Assembly: GCF_020520425.1 (NCBI RefSeq)
Contig: NC_079491.1
Coordinates: 44,630,027 to 44,694,026, forward strand
Length of the DNA: 64,000 bases
Reading direction: 5' to 3'
Source of the DNA: Spinacia oleracea
Taxonomy: Eukaryota; Streptophyta; Magnoliopsida; Caryophyllales; Amaranthaceae
Position 1 is the stretch's first letter; each line of letters opens with the position of its first letter. Under the pieces are notes generated by a model, which saw only the letters and a program-made list of their open reading frames with translations, did no database searches and was not told the DNA's origin. Of this stretch, positions 44,340-56,455 are shown piece after piece. The position numbers and the translations under genes were made by a program.

Positions 44340-46250
44340 ACAAGATAATTGGTTGTACTACTCACAGCTAGTCGAGAACCAGCTCTTACACATGCAATCC
44401 CACCCCAGTTCAACTTCATTTTTTTAGGCCTATAGCTGGTATTATATTCTAATTTGCCTGATATGATGACGGCTACCATAGCCACAATATTCTACCTCTT
44501 TGTTCAAGAACTCTAAACTGACAGTTAGAACTCATGAAATTCTGCATAACTATCAGGAATTAAAACCAATTACATAAACAACAGGCAGAAACTTAACAAA
44601 TGTTTACTTCTAATCAGATAAAATATAGCAGGTCTAACAGAACCATCAACCAGGGCAAAACAGGGCAAAAGAATCAATGAAAACAAGGGGGCACCCTTGG
44701 AGGAAGTGCTGTGTATGGCATATAATGAAGTTCAACATTTAATTTGAGCATATAAACTCTTCAACACACAATATAAACAGTTAACGTTGAAATAAACAGC
44801 AATGACCTATATGCAAAATCAAGCTCAATGCACCATGCAATGACACTGGCCATGTAAGAATCTATTGATCATTTCACTATCCAACAGAAGCAAAAGAGCT
44901 TAAGAGAAAAGAAGAACGAAATATGCAAGAAGCACATGTAATTTCAACCTCGTTGCCAAAAAGAAATGAATGAATTAGTTATTAGTTATTCCACAATCAA
45001 GAATGCAGATAAGATTCCTCTATTGTGATTCCGGATTTAAACATAAAGAACATGTATTAATCTGCCCCTAGAAAGTCTCGGGAAGCTTCTGCAAACATCA
45101 TAATAATCCACATTCAATACAGAAACTATTATCCAGATCAAAGCAAGTGAATGGCTTCTTTACTGAATTGGATGCTTGCAAGTAACTTTCTGACAAACTT
45201 ACTCCACGACTCAAACCTGGAGCTTTAAACAGAGTTACTAAACACAAACTAGCAACAAATCTTGTTGATCGTCCAGAATATGATTTCAGTATTTCAGCAA
45301 ATACATCCAAATCATAAGAAAATCTAGGCTTACTGCCAGTCCCATCACTATAATATTTTGATCACTTCAATCACAGTAGTTGATTACTTCAATCAAATTT
45401 GATGTCAAATCACTTTAAAATTGCCAGTCCCAGGACTCCTAAGTCCTAACTCATATATTATACTCAAGTTAACAAACAGAAATGGAGATTGGCTTATAAA
45501 TGACTCCAACACATCCAGTTTCTCATCAAAGTTTGATATGTCAGCGATAAAAAACCAATACACTCAACTGATAGCAGCTCACTAAAGCCCACACTATAGA
45601 ACACCAGTTATTACTCAATGGAGATTGGCTTTATAAATGACTCCAACGCATCCAATTTCTCATCCAAATTTGATTTCTCAGCGATAAAACAATCAAAAAT
45701 ACACTCAACTGATAGAAGTCACTAAAGCCCACACAACAGGACACTAGTGGTTACTCAAAAGTAGACTGTGCGCATCAGAAAACCATTATGGAGGAGGCTT
45801 AACCCTAGTTTTTCTAGGGCGTTGACTTGTAAAATACAGAAACTATTATCCAGATCAAAGCAAGTGTTATAAAGTTGGCAACACAGCAAGGCAGCAGCAA
45901 GAATCTGTTGAAAGACTTACTTCTAGATTTAGAGTTGATCAGGTACTACAAGTTCATCCCCAAAACTAAAAGCACTTCTTTGTGTTCTGCATAAGCCAAA
46001 AAAAAACATGTCAGCTATAAGTCAAGTTTTGTGTTAAATAAAGAGTTGTAGCAGTTAAGCAGGATACGAAATAGAAAAGGAAATCTCATAAAACAAATAA
46101 GCAAAACACCATTCAATAAGTAATATAAATATAATGACAACGTTTAACTGAAATTAGTATAACTAAATGAAATATCATTTTACACGGTGAAAAAGAAGTT
46201 CATAACTCGAATCCAAAAGAAAAATAATGAACTCTATAAACTATGACAAA
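44340..46250. other. Region between the two CACTA genes
   Basis: Non-coding. A ~135-bp tandem duplication lies at about 45482-45755 (units start AATGGAGATTGGCTTATAAA and AATGGAGATTGGCTTTATAA). AGAAACTATTATCCAGATCA occurs at 45121 and again at 45838. The TNPD-like gene ends at 46256 and the TNPA-like gene starts at 43666, so this span probably holds the TNPA promoter and TNPD 3' UTR. Confidence 0.5.
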
Positions 46251-46255
46251 GAATT

Positions 46256-49200
46256 CTATAAATCCAAAACACTATCATTTAGAAGCTCATCATCATCGTC
46301 ATCATCAGGAATATCAAACAAGTCCCTAGGCTTAGTCTTAATAACATGAAGCCATCCTTTTTGTATCTCATCCTCAATGTAAAAAACTTGTTTTGCTTGA
46401 GAAGAGAAAATAAATGGATCATCATCCAAATTTTGACCAGTGTGCATCAACTTTGAGAAATTGACACGAACTCTATCGTTCGTGTATGTTTTGACACCCC
46501 TCCGTACATCAACCCAGTCACATCGGAACATTAGAACCTTGAAAGAACCATAATAATCCAGTTCTAATATTTCATTAAGTTTCCCGTAATACTCTTGGCC
46601 ATCAGCTTCTACCATAATTCCGGAATTTTGAGTCTTTCGAGATCGCTCACGGTCCACGGTGTCAAACTTATAGCCATTGATAATAACACTTTTCATCCTT
46701 TTGCCGCGATTGCTTAAACCATAGGCCAAGGCTTTTCTTAATTTTCCTTCTTTTGTGCTATCATCTAGGTCATTGGCCTATAATTCGAAAAACATAAGTT
46801 TTAGATTGGTAAATATAAAAAATAAATAAGGAAATCCCAAATTTAAAAGCATATGACCTTGTTTAGCAACCAATCGGAAAATTCATTGATTATCCACCGA
46901 CTTTCTTGAACTTCTTCAACTTGATTCTCTTGCCGTTTTTCTTGTAGGAAGGCCCTTTAGAAATAAAAAAATTCGAATTACTAACAGTAATGACCGATAC
47001 GCTCTAAAATAACCCATGACACTACTTACTCAAGCACCGGTTTCATCTCATCTGAATGAAGCAAAACATAACGATGTGCTTGCTTTAAACTTTTGTCATC
47101 AACACGGACATTCTTTTTCATCCCCACTACACGACCAGCAGAGTCATATAAATAGTTGTTGATGTCTGGAACACCATCTTCATTCCTTTTCGGTCTGTTG
47201 AATATGGTCTCGACACTTTCTAAATATCTCGAACAAAAAGCAATTGTTTCCCATAAAAGGTACCCTTCAGCTATGGATCCTTCTGGTTGCGCTTTATTGC
47301 TTACATGAGATTTCAAAAAGGCCAAATACCTTGAAATATAATGAACAGGATTGTGAACGTGAAAGAATAAGACAAGTATTGCGATGTATTCTTATTTTAA
47401 AATGATTAAAAAAATATTGAAGTTTAAGATATTGACCTCTCAATGGGATACATCCACCTATAATGAACAGGTCCACCGAGTTTGACCTCCTCCACTAGAT
47501 GAATTAGTAGATGCACCATGATTGTGAAAAAAGTTGGCATAAACTCTTTCTCCATCTTACAAAGAGTCAACACAAGCTTCGACTGAATGGTATCTAATTC
47601 ACTTCTTTCAATAGCAGCTGAACATATCTTCTTGAAAAAGTACGACAATTCATCGAGCAAATCAATTACTTTTGTAGCATTAGATGCTCTTAAAGCAACA
47701 GGAAGGACATCTTGCATGAGCATATGATTGTCGTGGCTTTTCAGATTAATAAGTTTTCGTTGCTTCAAATTCACACACCTTTGCAAATTAGATCCATACC
47801 CATTAGGAACTTTAAGATTTTGTAGGACTGTAAGAAATCTTTCTTTCTCTTCTTTAGACATAGTGTACGCAGCCGGAGGCAAATAGTCGTTAACACGACT
47901 TGGATGAGATTGAGGCCAAAGATGAGATTTTATGTTCAGTTTTTTAAGGGCCAATCTAGCATTCTTATCATCTCTACTCTTGCTCATATCTAAAAGAGTT
48001 CCTAAGAAATTGTCACATACATTCTTCTCAATGTGCATAACATCTAAGTTGTGTCTAAGAGGATTATGTTCCCAATATTCTAATTCAAAAAGCTTACTTT
48101 TCTTTTTCCACAGAACACGATTAGACTCATCCTGGTCATTATCATCATTATCATCATCATCATCATCAAGTTCATCATCTTCTAGTCTCCCTCTTTTTTT
48201 CTGAACAACTTTTGACTTTCCATACACATACTTAACTTTTTCTTGTTGCTTCAAAACTTCTGTCCCGCTTACACGAACCGGAGCAAGACCATGTTCCTCT
48301 GTCCCATCAAATTCATTTGTTTGAGAACGATAAGGATGGTCAACTGTAACCATTTTCGACACCCAGGGTAGACAATTTTACCACCAAAACTATAAGAATG
48401 AGTAGAATCAACACACGAAGGGCAAGCTTTATAACCTCTTGTACTCCAACCCGACAACATAGCATATGCTGGAAAGTCATTTATAGTGGAGTGTAAGGCT
48501 GCTCGCATCTTGAAATTTTTTCCGCTATAAGCATCAAAGGCATCTACACCTTCCCACAACAATTTTAACTCATGGATTAATGGTTGCAAGTACACATCAA
48601 TATCCATACCAGGACCCTGTTTCCCCGGAATAAGCACAGACAAAATAAATGATGTCGACTTCATACAAAGCCACGGTGGCAAATTATAAGGAATCAGGAT
48701 CACCGGCCATGTACTATAACTAGTATTCATCAAACGATATGGATTAAAGCCATCACTTGCTAGACCCAATCTAACATTACGAGGATCTTTGGCGAATTCC
48801 TCATATCTTTTATCAAACATTTTCCAAGCTTCACCATCCGCCGGGTGACTTATGATATTTCCATCCTTGCGGTCAAAATGCCATCTCATGTCCTCTGCTG
48901 TTTTAGATGACATGTAAAGTCTCTTTAGTCTAGGGATCAGAGGAAAGTACCGCATCACTTTAGCTGGAACACCCTTCTTACATGTTCCTTTGTCTTTCAC
49001 ACTACTCTCACCCTCCTTTTCTTTCACATTCTTCCACCTTGATCTGTGGCAGATATGACACTCACTTTTTCCTGCAAATTCGCCCCAATATAACATGCAA
49101 TCATTCGGACATGCATGGATTTTCTCGTAACCCAATCCCAAATCATTCATTATCTTCATGCCTTCATAATACGACGATGGAAACCCCTTAATATAAGGAA

Positions 49201-49834
49201 ATGCGTCTAATAGAAGCTCAAGCAACTTATTAAATGATGCGGCAGACCAATGGAACATACACTTGAGGTGAAACAAGTGCAATAGAAACGACAGCTTTGA
49301 GAAAGTTGTACACCCCTCATATAGACCCTCATCAGAAGCTTCCCTAAGTCGTTTATACTTCGCTTCTTCTTCATTGGTGTTGGTTGATGGAAATTCATCA
49401 TCTTCCTCACATTCAAAATTTAACTCTTCATGCATGTCATACGAATATTCATCTTCAAAATTAGCTTCACTTAATGATGGGTCTTGGGGTTCGTTGGTGG
49501 GTTGTGGACTATTGTCAACCTTAAAAGCTGCTCTTAGTAACCCATTCATATCATCTCGACCAACTACATTTTCTTGATCATTAGGGATCTCTAAGGTATT
49601 ACTCTCTTCAACTCTACGATGGAAAATCCATTGCCTATAGTTCTTATAAAAACCGTTAAATAAAATGTGTCCTCCTACCTCGCCTAAGTCAAACCATTTA
49701 TTTAACTTGCATTTATTACACGGGCATCGAGTTTTTCCCTTTAGAAGAGTCTCCTTTGCAACCTCTAAAAATTCCATGCAACCGTTATAATAACGGGTAT
49801 CCCCTTTTTGTAAGTCAATCCAACTAGTATCCAT
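46256..49834 (-). CDS. TNPD-like CACTA transposase (tnp2), one frameshift
   Basis: Exons on the minus strand: 49834-47437, 47329-47030, 46954-46858, 46777-46256, phases consistent. Domains in order: Transpos_assoc zinc-finger domain (MDTSWIDLQKGD, CPCNKCKLNKW); tnp2 transposase core (SYYEGMKIMNDLGLGYEKI, WPVILIPYNLPPWLCMK, GYKACPSC, RHNLDVMHIEKNVCDN); DUF4218 (KVIDLLDELSYFFKKIC, PVHYRWMYPIER); DUF4216 near the end (DYYGSFKVLMFRCDWVD, QVFYIEDEIQKGW). Near 48344 one base is missing, shifting the frame between YPGCRKWL and VDHPYRSQ. No other break was seen. The product would be truncated within the tnp2 core unless this is a sequencing error. In the family this is the catalytic transposase subunit. 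Confidence 0.87.
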
Positions 49835-51847
49835 GTCTAAGAAAAAAAAAATTATAATTATAAATAAACACACTTATAGAAAACAAAGAACGATTAAACC
49901 ACATTAATCTGCAAATAATTAACATCGCATTCTCGTTTAGTTTTTTGGGTGATCTGTACATAATATTTCTCTTATTTTCTCATAACATATAAAGAACATA
50001 CAAAACAAAAGTTATTGACCATGGTTTATAATTTGCAACTATAATCTCTACATTTTTTTAAGTATTTTTCCCATGAGATGGGTTAACAAGTTGATATCAT
50101 GATCATTAAGTATAAATTGTTTAGCAAATTTTCACAAAACCAACAAAAACGACTAGTTAAACACCACAATTGAATCAACAAAACAAAAATAAATTAAATA
50201 CGCAACGAACTGAAAATCAAGACACAAAATTATCCATAAGATATATTGCAAGCAAATAAAAATAAATTCACAAAGAAAATATTATTGCAAGCAGGAAGCA
50301 GCTACCAAATAAAAATCATACTACAGGCATGTACTGAAATCTGGATTCCAGGTTACTGCAATTGGACCACCAACTGTCCCTCCTAATTCATTCAAGTTTT
50401 CTGTTTTTTTCCTTATTACTGACATTCTACATTCCACCATAAAAGAACCTCCCATATGGATTCCGCAATATAGTCACCTGCACTTCCATGGCCATATTTT
50501 TGTAACTTCAAATTCAGGATCATCATATCAGCTCTGTCCATATACAATGAAAAAGAAACCCTGCTGCTGTTTTAGGATATGATTGCAGGAAACCGAAGAA
50601 CTTGACAAGGGATATCTATACCCGTGCTATCTAATAAAAAGGCCAGCTAATAATACCACATCCAACCAAATTATGGTAACAGAGATAAAGATTTCTACCA
50701 TCTTACTTAGATTACAGGGGGTCAAAGAGAGTAAAGTCTGAACTGACGAAAATTAAAAGATGCAAAGTGTAACACAGAAGTCCATTCAGCTTCTCCCCCT
50801 TCCCCTAATTACCTCCTAGAGAAAGTATGAAAGTAACAGAATTGATTAAAGCCCGAGTTTATTAGGATCTTTATTATTCTTTTTCGTTGCCTAACTACCG
50901 AGAATTATTACTACAGAATCTCCAAAGCTCTAAAACTATACTTTGTATGTATCAAATATACAATGAATCTTGCTCACGTCCTACAATTGTAACCATACAC
51001 CTGACCAATTGATTATCCAATTCTCCTGAAAGCTATGGGAAACATCAGACCAGGGGTTAACGGTGCTTGTCAGAAAATCGAATCATATCTACAAATTTCA
51101 AGTAGAATTATGAAGAGAGCAGAGACTAATTAGACCTAAAATAACACCAAAACAAACCCTAACTTAATATATTTAACAGTTTGAAACCCATCATTCCCTT
51201 GTTCACACTTCACAACTGTTCAAATCACTACAAATGGCAAGGATCAAGCACAACAATGTATGCCTCAAAAACAACTTTCAAGGAACAAGCACCAAACAAG
51301 AGGAGGGAAGAAAAGTAAGAACCTAGCAACAAATTGATACAAACAACCAACATATAAGTAAAAAATAAAATAAATTAAAATCAGGAAACACGAATGTAGT
51401 ACTAAAATATTAAAGTATTAAACTATTATATAAGTACATTCACGCAATGCATGCTGAGAATCAGGCAAGAACGTTTGGTACAGCTCACAGTCCCACCTTC
51501 CATCCATGAGGTTGGGAGTTCAATTCTCATTGAACCTAACATCATGGATAGGAGTCATAAGACTCATAGGAGGGTGATTAGATTAGTGGTCGTTTCTCTA
51601 GCCACGTGAATAGGGTTCTCAATATCAAAATTGTGTTCCTCCTATGACTATCTGTCTATCCTTACCCTACCTCCACAAGGATGGATGAATGGTCCTCTAG
51701 TCAATAAAATAATTAAAAGATCAGAAAATTCACAATTAAGCAACACAAACTTAAAGATTATTGCAACACCAAGCAACATTATGTCCACCATAGCAGACAG
51801 AATCACACTAAATGCAAAAAAACTACGCTGCAGAAAACATAGTTAAA
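49835..51847. other. CACTA non-coding region between TNPD-like gene and the triplication
   Basis: AT-rich, without recognisable domains. It probably includes the TNPD-like promoter. At 51470-51540, TGGTACAGCTCACAGTCCCACCTTCC-like sequence and GGTTGGGAGTTCAATTCTC (B-box-like) hint at a decayed tRNA-derived SINE, unproven. Confidence 0.4.
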
Positions 51848-54075
51848 AAAATGGCACCCACGCGTTCTATAAAAGAACAGCCAACAAACACAACACTAAA
51901 AAGGGAATTCCCGGAGTGCAAAGCATAACAAACAAAAAGAGTGAGAAATAGATAAAGTACCTTAGTGAAAACCCGAAGCAGCAAGGGACAAGTCTGCAAC
52001 CAGGACAAGAAATGTATTACCAACATTAGTAGATACTTCGTATAGAACAAAACCATTCCCCTGATAAGTAACAACTAGAACATGAACAATTGAGCATATC
52101 AAATATCACTAGCACACTAAGTAAACAGTTTTGAAAATGCACCCTTTAAATAAACAGCATCCCATCCAGAACCAACAACATTGAATGTTTCGAGAACTCG
52201 TGAAATCAGATGTCAAACACGCTCAAGTAAATCCGCATTATTCTGGTAAGAAAATCACCCTAATAAAGAGACTATTATGAAGACAAGTCCCTTTTAATCA
52301 GGAGACACAATATTACTCCAATAAAGGGACAATTGTCAATTTACCACCTCAATTTCACATCGTAAAGCAAGAAAACCCTAAAAAACCTCCAAAAAAATCA
52401 AAAAGCCAGAAGATTAACATTAATTAGTGTTGACAGATACTTATTCAGGTTTTCAGCAAAATCAGGAGCTATTAGGCCTGATATTGAATACTCCTTGAGA
52501 ATTTGTTTGACGCATGTTAATCCATGTCAGAATTTTCTTATAAACACCATATATGCATAGATAGATGCCATCATTACTTTGGGGAAGGCAAACATATAGC
52601 TAAACTAATAGCATACTCAGGCCTAAAACAAAGTTTAGAAGACGTTTGTGTTTTAGTTGTGGCCTAACAATCTCCAATAGAAATACAACAATCAATGGTA
52701 AAGCAAACCAAAGACGAAATGTAAACTCTGAGATGTATTGTAAATCATTAACCTTTAATCAAAGAGAAGTCACCTCTTTATGGGTGCGAAAGTGAATACA
52801 AAGGTGAGTGATAAGAACTCGATTTAAGCAATAAACAAGCACAAAGGATAAAATCAATCACACTTTTCATGAATCAAAGCACAAAAAACAACAACAGATT
52901 AATAGTGTACGTATATATACTGTCATTTAACAACTAAAAAAATAATCATGCTTCGCATTCAAAAGATAACCAACATCTATTTTACGCAATTTCAAGACAA
53001 AAGCTCCAACTTGCATAAAACCAAATTGAAACGAACAGGCTATACTTTGAAGTTTGAAGTCTTGAACTCCCAAACTTTGCATCAATATACATTAGGCTGT
53101 GTTTGTTATTAGTGGATCCCAATGGCAAGAAACCGAGGACAACTTTTGGCAATGTAAACTGTTGCTACTGCTATAATTCCCACTCCCCGCATTTTGAAAT
53201 CGATTATACACAGAAAATAAAAATACTCTGCAATTCAGCATATCTAACCAAATATAACACACTAACACAATTTCAGCCCAAGCCAAACAACCAATCTCAA
53301 ATTGGAATATACCTAAATATAAACAAGCCCTGCGAAACTCTCAGCAAATTGGAAATTGAAAGAAAATTGAAAAATAATACAACAATCATAATTATACAAC
53401 AATCATATTGAAAAGAAAATTGAAAAATAATACAACAATCATAATTATACAACAATCATATTGAAATTTTCAAAGAAATTTGAAAGAAAGATAAAATTTG
53501 ATGAAGAACAGGGTACATACCTTGGAAATTCAAGCCCACAACACGCAAAAACTGATTATTAACAACGCGATTTTCCACCACTGTGACTCGTGAGAGGATG
53601 AAGATGAATAAATTAGCAAGAAATTAAATATTACACTAAATTGACAAAAACGAAAAATAAAAAACATAGCAGATTAATGGCGTCCTTCTGATTAAAGGTG
53701 GACGAACCTGAAGAAAAGGGCGAGAGGATTAATGGCGAGAGGATTGGAGATTATCAGATCGAGAAGAAGAAGATGACTAGCTTTAGGGTTTGAAAGTCGT
53801 GGGCTGGGAGGATGAGTCGTGGAGTTAGGCAATGTTAGGCGGTTTCAAAAATAAATTTCTGTTTTAGCGCGATTTGATTTTCACAAAATTCTGAGTATTA
53901 TTCGCAGCACGTGCTTCTCACGTGGATTAGGTACGGTTTCTTCGACGCTTTAAAGCGTCGACAACGTTGTGGACTGTTATTAGCGTCGTGGCCACACGGG
54001 ATTTTCCCCCCCGCAAAATCAATGCCTTTGGCGTCCAAGACCAAGCGTCCAAAAAGGGTATGTTTTGTAGTAGTG
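51848..54075. repeat. CACTA right-end unit, copy 1
   Basis: First of three near-identical right-end units, about 2,228 bp, ending with subterminal GACGCTTT motifs and TTTTGTAGTAGTG. It lacks the ~147-bp linker that leads copies 2 and 3. It differs from them at scattered single bases. Confidence 0.92.
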
Positions 54076-56455
54076 ATCTAAGTACGGACTAAAAGATTTT
54101 CCATGAATGCAACATGACCAACCATGAAAATACCCAAATCGGCATACCGTAAGGCTACCATTGGGGTAAAGCAATACACGCTAAGAGGGAAGCCGCACTA
54201 ATGATTTTAGTCTCGCAAAAATAAAAATGGCACCAATTCACGCGTTCTATAAAAGAACAGCCAACAAACACAACACTAAAAAGGGAATTCCCGGAGTGCA
54301 AAGCATAACAAACAAAAAGAGTGAGAAATAGATAAAGTACCTTAGTGAAAACCCGGAGCAGCAAGGGACAAGTCTGTAACCAGGACAAGAAATGTATTAC
54401 CAACATTAGTAGATACTTCGTATAGAACAAAACCATTCCCCTGATAAGTAACAACTAGAACATGAACAATTGAGCATATCAAATATCACTAGCACACTAA
54501 GTAAACAGTTTTGAAAATGCACCCTTTAAATAAATAGCATCCCATCCAGAACCAACAACATTGAATGTTTCGAGAACTCGTGAAATCAGATGTCAAACAC
54601 GCTCAAGTAAATCCGCATTATTCTGGTAAGAAAATCACCCTAATAAAGAGACTATAATGAATACAAGTCCCTTTTAATCAGGAGACACAATATTACTCCA
54701 ATAAAGGGACAATTGTCAATTTACCACCTCAATTTCACATCGTAAAGCAAGAAAACCCTAAAAAACCTCCAAAAAAATCAAAAAGCCAGAAGATTAACAT
54801 TAATTAGTGTTGACAGATACTTATTCAGGTTTTCAGCAAAATCAGGAGCTATTAGGCCTGATATTGAATACTCCTTGAGAATTTGTTTGACGCATGTTAA
54901 TCCATGTCAGAATTTTCTTATAAACACCATATATGCATAGATAGATGCCATCATTACTTTGGGGAAGGCAAACATATAGCTAAACTAATAGCATACTCAG
55001 GCCTAAAATAAAGTTTAGAAGACGTTTGTGTTTTAGTTGTGGCCTAACAATCTCCAATATAAATACAACAATCAATGGTAAAGCAAATCAAAGACGAAAT
55101 GTAAACTCTGAGATGTATTGTAAATCATTAACCTTTAATCAAAGAGAAGTCACCTCTTTATGGGTGCGAAAGTGAATACAAAGGTGAGTGATAAGAACTC
55201 GATTTAAGCAATAAACAAGCACAAAGGATAAAATCAATCACACTTTTCATGAATCAAAGCACAAAAAACAACAACAGATTAATAGTGTACGTATATATAC
55301 TGTCATTTAACAACTAAAAAAATAATCATGCTTCGCATTCAAAAGATAACCAACATCTATTTTACGCGATTTCAAGACAAAAGCTCCAACTTGCATAAAA
55401 CCAAATTGAAACGAACAGGCTATACTTTGAAGTTTGAAGTCTTGAACTCCCAAACTTTGCATCAATATACATTAGGCTGTGTTTGTTATTAGTGGATCCC
55501 AATGGCAAGAAACCGAGGACAACTTTTGGCAATGTAAACTGTTGCTACTGCTATAATTCCCACTCCCCGCATTTTGAAATCGATTATACACAGAAAATAA
55601 AAATACTCTGCAATCCAGCATATCTAACCAAATATAACACACTAACACAATTTCAGCCCAAGCCAAACAACCAATCTCAAATTGAAATATACCTAAATAT
55701 AAACAAGCCCTGCGAAACTCTCAGCAAATTGGAAATTGAAAGAAAATTGAAAAATAATACAACAATCATAATTATACAACAATCATATTGAAAAGAAAAT
55801 TGAAAAATAATACAACAATCATAATTATACAACAATCATATTGAAATTTTCAAAGAAATTTGAAAGAAAGATAAATTTTGATGAAGAACAGGGTACATAC
55901 CTTGGAAATTCAAGCCCACAACACGCAAAAACTGATTATTAACAACGCGATTTTCCACCACTGTGACTCGTGAGAGGATGAAGATGAATAAATTAGCAAG
56001 AAATTAAATATTACACTAAATTGACAATAACGAAAAATAAAAAACAGAGCAGATTAATGGCGTCCTTCTGATTAAAGGTGGACGAACCTGAAGAAAAGGG
56101 CGAGAGGATTAATGGCGAGAGGATTGGAGATTATCAGATCGAGAAGAAGAAGATGACTATCTTTAGGGTTTGAAAGTCGTGGGCTGGGAGGATGAGTCGT
56201 GGAGTTAGGCAATGTTAGGCGGTTTCAAAAATAAATTTCTGTTTTAGCGCGATTTGATTTTCACAAAATTCTGAGTATTATTCGCAGCACGTGCTTCTCA
56301 CGTGGATTAGGTACGGTTTCTTCGACGCTTTAAAGCGCCGACAACGTTGTGGACTGTTATTAGCGTCGTGGCCACACGAGATTTTTCCCCCCGCAAAATC
56401 AATGCCTTTGGCGTCCAAGACCAAGCGTCCAAAAAGGGTATGTTTTGTAGTAGTG
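54076..56455. repeat. CACTA right-end unit, copy 2 with linker
   Basis: 2,380 bp: linker 54076-54222, then a copy of the right end. It ends in TTTTGTAGTAGTG. Private changes include GCGCCGACAAC in the subterminal palindrome. Changes shared with copy 3 (for example CCCGGAGCAG, GTCTGTAACC, TACGCGATTT) place copies 2 and 3 closest to each other. Confidence 0.93.

Noticed and set aside
48125-48185. Poly-Ser peptide on the plus strand near 48150
   Set aside because: It is the shadow of the Asp-rich stretch of the TNPD-like protein on the minus strand.
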